The notes beneath the pieces were generated by a model. It was given only the letters and a program-made list of their open reading frames with translations. It had not been told where the DNA came from and did no database searches. A program made the position numbers and the translations under genes. Positions 18,352-27,324 of a stretch of 64,000 nucleotides of DNA are shown here, piece after piece. Within the stretch, counting starts at the first letter, position 1; the number at the start of each line of letters is the position of its first letter. Source of the DNA: an uncultured Fidelibacterota bacterium (GTDB lineage Bacteria > Fidelibacterota > Marinisomatia > Marinisomatales > TCS55); contig CACMQQ010000001.1 of the NCBI GenBank assembly GCA_902615915.1, positions 1-64,000 on the forward strand, in the 5' to 3' direction.

Positions 18352-19227
18352 ATGATAAACGACCCTAAAATATCGAAAATGAAAATTACACATAAGCTCA
18401 CTTACCACTTGCTTAATATTTTTTCAAAATGGCTTCAGAAAAAATCCTTTTCTAGTAGAATTCGTTTCAGTCGAAGGATGGGCTCTTTTGTTTATTATTT
18501 CTTGCCGATCAGAAAAAAATTGGCCGCATTAAATATCAAAAAGGCATTCCCTGAAAAAAATAAAAGTTTTTATAAAAAAACGCTAAAAGATCTATACTAT
18601 GTATCATGTCGAAATTTCGTGGACCTAATGGCTTTACCTGCATCAAAATCAGATACTAAATTTGATATAGAAGGAAAACATTATCTTGATGATTCTCTTA
18701 AAGAGAAAAAAGGGGTAATACTTGTAACTGGGCATTTTGGACTTTGGGAATTATGGGGATCATGGTTAGGCTTAAATCGTTATAAAATTTGGGGAATAAT
18801 TCAAAGGCAAAAAAATTTAGGCGCAGATCTCTTTTTTAAACAAAAAAGAGAGTCTTACGGAATAAATCACATTTACAGAAGATCATCACTTGATGTCTCC
18901 TACGACGCGCTAAATAATGGAGAAATCTTAATACTTGCAAGTGATCAAAATGCCAAACAAAAAGGTGTTAAGGTAAATTTTTTTAATCATTCTTCCTCTA
19001 CGCCAAAAGGCGCAGCTATTTTTCATTTGCGTACAAAAGCTCCTATTATTTTCTCTGTACTGGAAATCTCTAATAAAGACAAGGTTCGAATAACATTTAA
19101 AAAAATTAAAACAACCAAAGAATCATCTGTCGCGAGCATAACTCAGGATTATACATCAAAATTAGAGGATTTTGTTCGTAAAAACCCTAGTCACTATTTT
19201 TGGTTTCATAATAAATGGAAAGAGTAA
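18352..19227 (+). CDS. Lipid A biosynthesis acyltransferase (LpxL/HtrB-like)
   Basis: ILVTGHFGLWELWGSWL (HxxxxD/E-type), ILASDQNAKQKGVKVNFF. Confidence 0.85.
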   Translation: MINDPKISKMKITHKLTYHLLNIFSKWLQKKSFSSRIRFSRRMGSFVYYFLPIRKKLAALNIKKAFPEKNKSFYKKTLKDLYYVSCRNFVDLMALPASKSDTKFDIEGKHYLDDSLKEKKGVILVTGHFGLWELWGSWLGLNRYKIWGIIQRQKNLGADLFFKQKRESYGINHIYRRSSLDVSYDALNNGEILILASDQNAKQKGVKVNFFNHSSSTPKGAAIFHLRTKAPIIFSVLEISNKDKVRITFKKIKTTKESSVASITQDYTSKLEDFVRKNPSHYFWFHNKWKE

Positions 19228-19230
19228 ACA

Positions 19231-19809
19231 ATGATTCCGCTTGTAGTTAAGTCGACAGATCCTTTAGCTGTCGAGAAATCAATTAATATTTTAAAAAAAG
19301 GTGGAGTGATAGTATATCCAACCGATACACTCTATGGATTTGGCGTTGATGCAAACAATAATTATGCTATAGAGCGAATTAACAAATTAAAGAATAGACA
19401 TTCACCAATGAGTGTAATAGCGTGTAGATTTGAACAGGCAATGTCATGGACTAATATCAAAGAAAAAGATATAGAAATTGCTAAAAAAATTTTAGACAGC
19501 TCATCCACTCTAATACTTGATGCAAAAAAAAATATTGTTTCAAACAAAATATTAGGTAAGAACAATACTACTCTTGGAGTGAGAATACCAAAACACAAAT
19601 ATTGTTATGATATCTCAAAAGAATATGACAAGCCAATTACTACCACATCTGTCAATCGAAGTGGGGAGCAGCCATTGAACGATCCTAAATCGATATCTAA
19701 AATTTTTGGAAAAAGCATTGACCTTTTGATAGATGATGGAAAAATTAAAAAATCAGCGGGTTCAAAGATATATGAACTAAAAGAATCACAGGCAATTCGA
19801 ATTAGATGA
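19231..19809 (+). CDS. tsaC: L-threonylcarbamoyladenylate synthase (Sua5/YciO/YrdC)
   Basis: GGVIVYPTDTLYGFGVDA, LGVRIPKHKY, TTSVNRSGEQPLNDP. Confidence 0.9.
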   Translation: MIPLVVKSTDPLAVEKSINILKKGGVIVYPTDTLYGFGVDANNNYAIERINKLKNRHSPMSVIACRFEQAMSWTNIKEKDIEIAKKILDSSSTLILDAKKNIVSNKILGKNNTTLGVRIPKHKYCYDISKEYDKPITTTSVNRSGEQPLNDPKSISKIFGKSIDLLIDDGKIKKSAGSKIYELKESQAIRIR

Positions 19810-20519
19810 AGAGCATTAAAAAAATAATTATTTTTATCTTATTAATAAGCAATGGTAAACCGAACCCGCCTTTTAATATTAATGAAAAGTTAGAGTTTTC
19901 TGTAAATTTTAACTCTATAAATGTTGGAAAAGCTGAGCTCAATGTTAACAGTCTAGAACTGATTAACAACAAACAGACTTATTTAGTGTCTTTTCTCGCA
20001 AACACTGAAGGCTTAGCAGATAGATTATTTAAAATAAGGGACAGTATTGAACTTTGGATCGATGAAAAAGAATTTTACACACACAAAGTCAATAAAATAA
20101 TTAATGAAGGACTTTATAAAAAAAAGACCAAAATAACGTTTAATTATGATGACTCAATTGCTGTAATTAAAGACAATGAAAAAATAAAATTACCATTCAG
20201 ATCGTGGGACCCTTTTTCAATGTTTTATTATTTAAGGACCATTCAATTAATGAATGAGAATATTCTTGCATTTGATTATTTTAATGGTAAAAAGAAAATC
20301 AACTACAAGCTTATAGTATCAGGAAAAGAAGAAATTAAATCTAAAATCGGTTCATTTAATTGCTATATCGTTAAACCATTTCACCAAGGAAAAAGTCTGC
20401 TAAAAAATGAAGGAGATATGAAAATATGGATCAGTGATTCAGAAAAAAGGTTGCCAATTAAAATTCAAATAAAGATGAAATTTGGATCCATGAAATTAGA
20501 TCTTATTAGTGTAAACTAA
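19806..20519 (+). CDS. DUF3108 domain-containing protein
   Basis: EKLEFSVNFNSINVGKAELNV...KGKSLLKNEGDMKIWISDSEKRLPIKIQIKMKFGSMKLDL. Confidence 0.78.
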   Translation: MKSIKKIIIFILLISNGKPNPPFNINEKLEFSVNFNSINVGKAELNVNSLELINNKQTYLVSFLANTEGLADRLFKIRDSIELWIDEKEFYTHKVNKIINEGLYKKKTKITFNYDDSIAVIKDNEKIKLPFRSWDPFSMFYYLRTIQLMNENILAFDYFNGKKKINYKLIVSGKEEIKSKIGSFNCYIVKPFHQGKSLLKNEGDMKIWISDSEKRLPIKIQIKMKFGSMKLDLISVN

Positions 20520-21691
20520 CCGCCAAAAAGCCTACCAATATCATTTATCATCACAGTGGCCATTAACATTAGCAATAGAACCATTCCAAATTGCTGTATT
20601 GCCATCCTCAATTTCAAACTTAGTGGTCTCCTAATAATACCTTCAATAGTGGTAATAAATATATGTCCACCGTCTAGACCTGGTATAGGTAATATATTCA
20701 AAAAAGCTAAATTACAACTAATTAATGCCATTAGACTAAGATAGGGAGACCATCCCTGCTTGGCAGTTTCAGCAGCTAAACCACCAATCATCAATGGCCC
20801 GCCTAACTCTTTTAAGGAAGCTTCTCCAGAGGCAAGCATCTTGATCGACAAGGTTACAAGGCTAAACCCAAACACTGTTCTTTCATATCCTGTTTGAATA
20901 CTTTCGTAAAGTGATGCTGGTACAATTTCAACAGCTTGGCTAATCCCTAATATCGCTTTAGTCTCTCCTGATTGGGGATCTATGTGGCTTTTGGGCCTAA
21001 CAACCTCATTAAATGTCTCTGATTCTCTAATGTAAGTCACAGTGATAGGTTGGTCCATTTTGCCCTTCAACGCATTTTGCATGTCCTGAATGGAATTGAT
21101 TTCAAAGTTTTCGATAGCAATAATCTGGTCATCCTTTTGAATACCTGCTAATGAGGCTGGATAATCTTCCATAACATCTCCAACGATCATTGCACCTTCA
21201 ACAGGGACTGGTTTACCATTATGAAGGGTCAATCCAGTAAATATAACAAATGCTAAGATCGCATTCATTATGACACCAGCGCTCATAAACCAAACTTGCT
21301 TAGGTCTAGATTTACTCATAAGCTCGTATGATTTATTGCTTATTTTTGTATCTAAGCTCTCATCTAGCATACCTGCTACTTTTACATATCCACCTAAAGG
21401 AATTAAAGATAAGCAGTATTCGGTTTTTGAACCTTTTCTGCCACTTTGGCTAAAGAATTTAGAAAAAATAGGACCCCATGCTATTTTCCCTTCTTCATTT
21501 TTTCTGTAAAAAAATAATTTAAAATCCCAACCATCTTTAACTGAAGTAAAAGCAAAAATTCGTGGCCCAAAACAAACAGAGAACTTTTCAACTTTTACTC
21601 CGATTGAACGGGCGGCTAGGTAATGTCCCAACTCATGAATAAATACAACTGCTCCAATGAGCAATAAGGCTGGTAAAATAGAAGATATCAT
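20516..21691 (-). CDS. rseP: RIP/site-2 metalloprotease
   Basis: VFIHELGHYLAARSIGV (HExxH), PDZ domain, NILPIPGLDGGH. Confidence 0.93.
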   Translation of the reverse strand: MISSILPALLLIGAVVFIHELGHYLAARSIGVKVEKFSVCFGPRIFAFTSVKDGWDFKLFFYRKNEEGKIAWGPIFSKFFSQSGRKGSKTEYCLSLIPLGGYVKVAGMLDESLDTKISNKSYELMSKSRPKQVWFMSAGVIMNAILAFVIFTGLTLHNGKPVPVEGAMIVGDVMEDYPASLAGIQKDDQIIAIENFEINSIQDMQNALKGKMDQPITVTYIRESETFNEVVRPKSHIDPQSGETKAILGISQAVEIVPASLYESIQTGYERTVFGFSLVTLSIKMLASGEASLKELGGPLMIGGLAAETAKQGWSPYLSLMALISCNLAFLNILPIPGLDGGHIFITTIEGIIRRPLSLKLRMAIQQFGMVLLLMLMATVMINDIGRLFGG

Positions 21692-21705
21692 AACATTAAC
21701 TTAAA

Positions 21706-22863
21706 TTATTTTATATATTTACTTGAAAAAGATTTTACAAAATTTGTGGTCCAGTCCTCCAAGGACAAAATATCATCGATACTAGGGTCTTCAGTCCAAT
21801 CATGATTTTCCATTGCAATTTCAATTAATTTTGGTATTTCCATAAAACCAATTTCTTTTTTTAAAAATCTATATACTGCTTGTTCATTTGCAACGTTTAG
21901 CACAGACGATGAAGTTCCGCCTCTAGCCAATGATTCGTATGCAAGTTTGATACATGGAAATCTTTCGTAATTGACACTCTCAAATGTTAATGATTTAATC
22001 TTTACAAGGTCTAAAGGTTCCCAATTTGTTTTTATGTGATTTGGATATGATAATGCGTATTGAATAGGGATTTTCATATCAGGTAAGCCCAGCTGCGCTT
22101 TAACAGAAGTATCATCAAACTCGACCATAGAATGGATGATGGATTGAGGGTGAACTACGATATCTACTTTCTGTGGATCCATTTCAAATAGCCATACGGC
22201 TTCAACGACCTCCAGTCCCTTATTCATCATTGATGCTGAATCAATAGTAATTTTTTTACCCATCTCCCAATTAGGATGTTTTAATGCGTCCTCGGGTTTA
22301 ATATCCTTGAATTTAGAAATTTTCTTTTCTCTGAATGGTCCTCCACTACCTGTTAGGATCAATCTCTTTACTTCATCTTTCGATTCTCCAGCCAAGCATT
22401 GCCATATAGCTGAATGCTCACTATCAACAGGAAGAATATTCACATTTGCTTTTTTTCTTTCCCTTTCAATGATCTTGCCAGCCATCACTAAGCTTTCTTT
22501 ATTGCTTAAAGCAATGTCTGCACCAGCTCTAATAGCGTAGACTGTCGGCAACATTCCAGAGGAGCCAACTATGGCATTTAGAACTAAATCAACATCACCT
22601 CTTGATGAAATCTCTAACAATCCATTTTTACCACATAATACATCAATTGATGTATTCTTTAAAGCATCCTTAACAATTAAGTAAGCATCCTCATCAACTA
22701 TTGATACGGATTCAGGTTGAAACTTTTTAGCCTGCTCAATTAATAATTGCGAATTAGTATTTGCGCTTAACCCAACTATATCAATTTCAAGATTATTGAT
22801 TACATTTAACGCGTTAACTCCGATTGACCCTGTTGAGCCTAAGATTGTTACTTTTTTTTTCAT
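21706..22863 (-). CDS. dxr: 1-deoxy-D-xylulose-5-phosphate reductoisomerase
   Basis: ILGSTGSIGVNAL, ALSNKESLVMAG, PVDSEHSAIWQCL, TASGGPF-like LTGSGGPFREK. Confidence 0.95.
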   Translation of the reverse strand: MKKKVTILGSTGSIGVNALNVINNLEIDIVGLSANTNSQLLIEQAKKFQPESVSIVDEDAYLIVKDALKNTSIDVLCGKNGLLEISSRGDVDLVLNAIVGSSGMLPTVYAIRAGADIALSNKESLVMAGKIIERERKKANVNILPVDSEHSAIWQCLAGESKDEVKRLILTGSGGPFREKKISKFKDIKPEDALKHPNWEMGKKITIDSASMMNKGLEVVEAVWLFEMDPQKVDIVVHPQSIIHSMVEFDDTSVKAQLGLPDMKIPIQYALSYPNHIKTNWEPLDLVKIKSLTFESVNYERFPCIKLAYESLARGGTSSSVLNVANEQAVYRFLKKEIGFMEIPKLIEIAMENHDWTEDPSIDDILSLEDWTTNFVKSFSSKYIK

Positions 22864-23534
22864 ATGCTTTTAAGGATAGAAAAAGATAAATAATTAGATT
22901 TATTGTTTGTTGACAAATTTACAGATAATATCATGTCTTTGATCCTTCTCATTGTCCCTATATTTATTTGATTTATCTGATAAGCTGCCCTAGTTGAAAA
23001 CCCCATTCCATTAATATATTTTGAATTATTAATAGAATTCATCGATAATCCATAAATGAACTTAGTCTTGTCATCAAAAAGAAAAAATCGATCTATTGAA
23101 AATTTCAAAGCTGAAAGATTCATTTGATAATGAGCTCTGAAAAATCCAGAATCAAACGAAACCATCCAGTTCGCAGGAGATTCAGCGCTTCCGGGATTTA
23201 AAGACATTCCCCAGCCAAACAACTGAGCTGCGCCCTTTTCAGTAGAAAATCCAGACATTCTTCCTCTCAATATTAAGTTCCAAGTTAATTTAACAAAAGC
23301 AAATGTATGAGGAGCATATCTAGTTGTAGATATTTCTCCAGAAATTGATGAGCCAAAATGAAAGTTTTTTTCATTTTCAAAAGGGTAGTATTGAGATGAG
23401 GAAATTAACGCAGCCAGTCCATTGATTTTATATGAATTGGCGTTATTCATATTTTCAATTTGAAAAGAGGACCATTGAGAAAAAATAATACAAGAAGAAA
23501 AATGAACTATAATACTAATTCTATTTATGTTCAT
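22860..23534 (-). CDS. Hypothetical exported protein, possibly outer-membrane beta-barrel (PorV/PorQ-like)
   Basis: Signal-like N-terminus, alternating beta-strand composition, aromatic-rich; no confident family. Confidence 0.4.
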   Translation of the reverse strand: MNINRISIIVHFSSCIIFSQWSSFQIENMNNANSYKINGLAALISSSQYYPFENEKNFHFGSSISGEISTTRYAPHTFAFVKLTWNLILRGRMSGFSTEKGAAQLFGWGMSLNPGSAESPANWMVSFDSGFFRAHYQMNLSALKFSIDRFFLFDDKTKFIYGLSMNSINNSKYINGMGFSTRAAYQINQINIGTMRRIKDMILSVNLSTNNKSNYLSFSILKSI

Positions 23535-23543
23535 TAAAAGAAT

Positions 23544-24314
23544 TTAAATTATACCTCGTTCACTGTTTTCAATGAAATTAATAATTTTTTTTATTTCATC
23601 TGTTTTGTCAAGATTATTCTTTATTGAACTGAGGGCTTGGCCCCGATTCTTTTTTGAAACAAAGAATTGTCTATAGGCTTTTTTTATTAATAGCCTTTTA
23701 TCTTCAGAAAAACCACGTCGAGTTAAGCCAATTTTGTTTATTCCAATAAATCTCAATGGATGACCAGCAACAACAACGTAAGGAGGTACATCCTGTTTAG
23801 CGCAAAAACCACCTCCGATTAAGGACTGTTCACCGATCTTAACAAATTGATGAATAACTACACCCCCTCCAATATTAGCCCACTCGCCTATTTCAACATG
23901 ACCTCCCAATGTTGCAAGATTTGCCATGATCGTGTTATTTCCCACAATACAATCATGAGCCACATGAGTACATGCCATCAATAAAACATTATCTCCAACT
24001 ACAGTCTGTCCAAGCGCGGTCGTCCCTCTATTTATTGTAACTGATTCTCTAATTGTTACGTTTTCACCAATGATTGTAAATGTTTTTTCACCATTATATT
24101 TCATGTCCTGAGGCGCTTCACCAATTGAATTATTATGATATATAGTACAATTTGAACCTAAAGTAGTTCCACTGCAAATTGTGTTATGATTTCCAATAGA
24201 ACAGTTATTGCCAATTTTAACATCAGCCTCAATTACATTAAATGCACCTATATGAACATTAGAGCCTATTTCGGCTTTATTTGAAATTATTGAGGTAGGA
24301 TGAATAGAGATAAT
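23544..24314 (-). CDS. lpxA: UDP-N-acetylglucosamine O-acyltransferase with apparent ATT start
   Basis: Frame extended upstream of the listed Met: (I/M)ISIHPTSIISNKAEIGSNVHIGAFNVIEADVKIGNNCSIG...SIGEAPQDMKYNGE...; 256 aa, left-handed beta-helix hexapeptides; no ATG/GTG/TTG before the conserved N-terminus. Confidence 0.88.
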   Translation of the reverse strand: MISIHPTSIISNKAEIGSNVHIGAFNVIEADVKIGNNCSIGNHNTICSGTTLGSNCTIYHNNSIGEAPQDMKYNGEKTFTIIGENVTIRESVTINRGTTALGQTVVGDNVLLMACTHVAHDCIVGNNTIMANLATLGGHVEIGEWANIGGGVVIHQFVKIGEQSLIGGGFCAKQDVPPYVVVAGHPLRFIGINKIGLTRRGFSEDKRLLIKKAYRQFFVSKKNRGQALSSIKNNLDKTDEIKKIINFIENSERGII

Positions 24315-24315
24315 G

Positions 24316-25725
24316 CTATGCTTTTAAACGATCCACTACTGTAGCCTTTAAAAGCCCCTCAGCGACAAGTTTATTATCAACATAAGCTTTCCCATCAAGC
24401 AATGCAGTGCCAAGCCTGAATTTGACCAGTTTCATTTCAAATCTTAATCGATCTCCAGGAATAATTGGATGGCGAAATTTGGCATCAGACAAAGAAGAGA
24501 AAAACATATTTTTCTCCATTGGGTTTTTGACACTATTCAAAACTAAAAAGCAGCCCGCTTGACACATCGCTTCTAAGACTAAAACACCCGGCATAACAGG
24601 TTGATTAGGAAAATGGCCTTGGAAAAAAGGTTCATTAAATGTGACGTTTTTGAATGCTGTTAAGCTTTCATTTGGAACGATATCTACTATTCTATCAACT
24701 AAAACAAAAGGATAGCGGTGCGGCAATAAGCCCAAGATTGAATTAATATCAAACATCGAACTTTTAAAAACATTTTGCGTTGGTATTTGTTGCGCTATCT
24801 TTTTTTGATAAGCTTTTTTAATTTTTTTAACTAATTCCACATTAGCCGCATGGCCACTTTTTGATGCAATCACATGTCCTGTTAAAGGCATTCCAAGTAA
24901 AGCTAAATCGCCAATTAAGTCCAATGCTTTATGCCTGACTGGTTCATTGTCAAATCTAAGTTTTTTCCCATTAAGAGTGCCGTTTGCCCCTAGGCTAATT
25001 TCTTTTTTAATTCCAAAAAGTGATTTTAGGTTATCTGCTTCAGATTGATCAATTTCTTTGTCTACAATTACAACGGCATTATCCAAATTACCACCTTTTA
25101 TTAATCCATCTTCTTTAAGGTTTTCTACTTCACTTAAAAAACAAAACGTTCTTGCAGGTGCTATTTCTTTTGCAAAATTCTTTTCTAATTCATCCATTGT
25201 AGTGAATTGAGTCCCAATCGTCTTGAACTTATAATCAACCATAAATGTTACTCTAAACTGATCAGATGGCATAATGTGAATATCAACACCTCTTTTAGGG
25301 TCAGTGTAGCCTACCGCTTCATCAATGTGAAGATAATTGCGAGGCTGATTTTGTTTAACGATGCCTGCCTTTAGTAAAGCTTCTACAAAGTCTATAGAAC
25401 TTCCGTCCATAACAGGAGGTTCTTTTTCAGTAAGCTCAATCAAAACATTGTCTAAGCCAATACCTACGCATGCTGCTAGAGCATGTTCAACAGTATGAAT
25501 GCGAACACCATTTTCTTCAATCGTTGTGCCTCTAGAAATATCAACTACATGGTCAATATCGGCTTTTATTTCTGGGCAACCTTCCACATCCATTCTTTTA
25601 AATCTTATGCCAAAATCTTCACCAGCTGGTTTAAAGGTAATTGTAGTTTCAACACCAGTATGTAGACCAACACCAGTACATGAAGTTTCTGTAGCAATTG
25701 TTCTTTGGTATTTAACTTGACTCAT
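24316..25725 (-). CDS. lpxC/fabZ: Bifunctional UDP-3-O-acyl-GlcNAc deacetylase / 3-hydroxyacyl-ACP dehydratase (LpxC-FabZ fusion)
   Basis: LpxC motifs SCTGVGLHTG, VEHALAA, MDGSS; FabZ motifs LPHRYPFVLVDRI, GHFPNQPVMPGVLVLEAMCQAG. Confidence 0.95.
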   Translation of the reverse strand: MSQVKYQRTIATETSCTGVGLHTGVETTITFKPAGEDFGIRFKRMDVEGCPEIKADIDHVVDISRGTTIEENGVRIHTVEHALAACVGIGLDNVLIELTEKEPPVMDGSSIDFVEALLKAGIVKQNQPRNYLHIDEAVGYTDPKRGVDIHIMPSDQFRVTFMVDYKFKTIGTQFTTMDELEKNFAKEIAPARTFCFLSEVENLKEDGLIKGGNLDNAVVIVDKEIDQSEADNLKSLFGIKKEISLGANGTLNGKKLRFDNEPVRHKALDLIGDLALLGMPLTGHVIASKSGHAANVELVKKIKKAYQKKIAQQIPTQNVFKSSMFDINSILGLLPHRYPFVLVDRIVDIVPNESLTAFKNVTFNEPFFQGHFPNQPVMPGVLVLEAMCQAGCFLVLNSVKNPMEKNMFFSSLSDAKFRHPIIPGDRLRFEMKLVKFRLGTALLDGKAYVDNKLVAEGLLKATVVDRLKA

Positions 25726-26732
25726 TGTCTATTTAAATATTCTGATTCAAATTTTTTGATTTTATTTTTTAAAATTTTCACTTCGGCAAATGTTGCATCT
25801 CTACGATTCTTCTCTTTTATCTCTCTAGCAGGAGAGCCTGAATAAGTTTTGCCTCCAGGCAAATCTTTCATCGCTACTGTGTAACACGCAAAAATCGCAC
25901 GATCACCTATAGTAACATGATCGATAGCACCGGATTGACCGCCAAAAATACAGAAGTCTCCAATTTTTGAGCTTCCTGCAATAGTAACATGCGCAGTCAA
26001 CAAGCAACCTTTCCCAATTTCAACATTGTGCCCAATCTGAACTCCATTATCAAATTTACACATATCCCCTATTAAGGTATCATCAATAGTACCTCTATCA
26101 ATCGTACAATTTGCACCAATTTCTACATCATTGCCAACATTTACCTTACCATTTTGAGGTATTTTGTAATGTGTATCTTTATGGGTATAGAACCCATAGC
26201 CATCTGCACCAATCACTGACCCTGAATGAATAGTGCAATTTTTTCCAATTCTAACCAAAGAATAAATGTTAACACTGCTCATTATCTTTGAATTGGATCC
26301 TATTGTTGTCCCATGACCTATATAGCAGTTAGATCCAATAGCGCTTCCACTTTTTATCTTAACATTATTTTCTAAAACTGTAAAAGGGCCAATAGTTACA
26401 TTTTTTTCTATAGTTACATTTTTACCAATAACTACAGAATCATGAACCCCCTTGTGTGTTGTAATATCTAACTTAAAATGCTTGAGAACTTTAATGAGAG
26501 CCAGATGGGGGTTCTGGACTATGATACCATCTTTCTTAATAAAATCTTTTTCTTTGGCGATGATTGCAGATGCTTCAGATGTTGCGAGATGATTTGAGTA
26601 TTTTTTATTATAATAAAAAGCGATAGAACCAGGCTTACTTTTTTGAATTGTACAGATATTGGAGATTTTCATATTTCCATCTCCTACCAAAATACCATCA
26701 ACCATGCTTGCTATATCTTTTAAAAGAGTCAA
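25722..26732 (-). CDS. lpxD: UDP-3-O-(3-hydroxyacyl)glucosamine N-acyltransferase
   Basis: Hexapeptide repeats; SVIGADGYGFY, FDNGVQIGHNVEIG, GGQSGAIDHVTIG. Confidence 0.93.
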   Translation of the reverse strand: MTLLKDIASMVDGILVGDGNMKISNICTIQKSKPGSIAFYYNKKYSNHLATSEASAIIAKEKDFIKKDGIIVQNPHLALIKVLKHFKLDITTHKGVHDSVVIGKNVTIEKNVTIGPFTVLENNVKIKSGSAIGSNCYIGHGTTIGSNSKIMSSVNIYSLVRIGKNCTIHSGSVIGADGYGFYTHKDTHYKIPQNGKVNVGNDVEIGANCTIDRGTIDDTLIGDMCKFDNGVQIGHNVEIGKGCLLTAHVTIAGSSKIGDFCIFGGQSGAIDHVTIGDRAIFACYTVAMKDLPGGKTYSGSPAREIKEKNRRDATFAEVKILKNKIKKFESEYLNRQ

Positions 26733-26757
26733 GCGAATTAACCGTTAATTTTAGATA

Positions 26758-27303
26758 CTATTTTTTCTTTTCTTCTTGCCCGGATACTTGATACTTGCGC
26801 AATTCAAACAAAACGTCATCTGTCATGTCATAGGTGGGATTACCGTAAAGCAAAGATGTTGACCCGTCAATGATAAAGTCTATTTTTTTTGATGCTGCAA
26901 CTTTATCAACTGCTCTTTTAACTTTTGATAAAATATCAAATTCAAGCTTTTGTTGTCTCTTTGAAAGCTCGCCTTCAGGTCCTACCATGCTCACTTGAAA
27001 TCTTTGAATAGAAGCTTCTCGAGATTGAATTTCTGCTTCTTTCTCTTTTCTCCAATCTGGACTACTCATTAATCTTTGTGACTCAAAGGCTTTTTTTATG
27101 CTATCCAGCTGAACTACCATGTTATTAAACTGAGCATTTATTTGTTGATATTCTAACATCAACTGACCCTCTGCTTCCTTAAACTCTTCGTATTCTGCTC
27201 TTATTCTGTCTGACTGAACAAAACCAAATTTATTTTGAGACAAAATAAATGTTGGCAAAATTAAAGCAGCTAAAAAATATTTCGTAATCATTATTCTAAC
27301 CAA
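26758..27303 (-). CDS. OmpH/Skp family periplasmic chaperone
   Basis: Signal peptide, FGFVQSDRI, coiled coil, KIDFIIDGSTSLLYGNPTYDMTDDVL. Confidence 0.85.
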   Translation of the reverse strand: MVRIMITKYFLAALILPTFILSQNKFGFVQSDRIRAEYEEFKEAEGQLMLEYQQINAQFNNMVVQLDSIKKAFESQRLMSSPDWRKEKEAEIQSREASIQRFQVSMVGPEGELSKRQQKLEFDILSKVKRAVDKVAASKKIDFIIDGSTSLLYGNPTYDMTDDVLFELRKYQVSGQEEKKK

Positions 27304-27324
27304 AACGACCTCCTAAGTATTAAA

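Noticed and set aside
24105-24314. lpxA N-terminus missing or pseudogenised (as the ORF track implies)
   Set aside because: The upstream frame is fully open and encodes the expected LpxA N-terminus; the issue is the start codon, not truncation.
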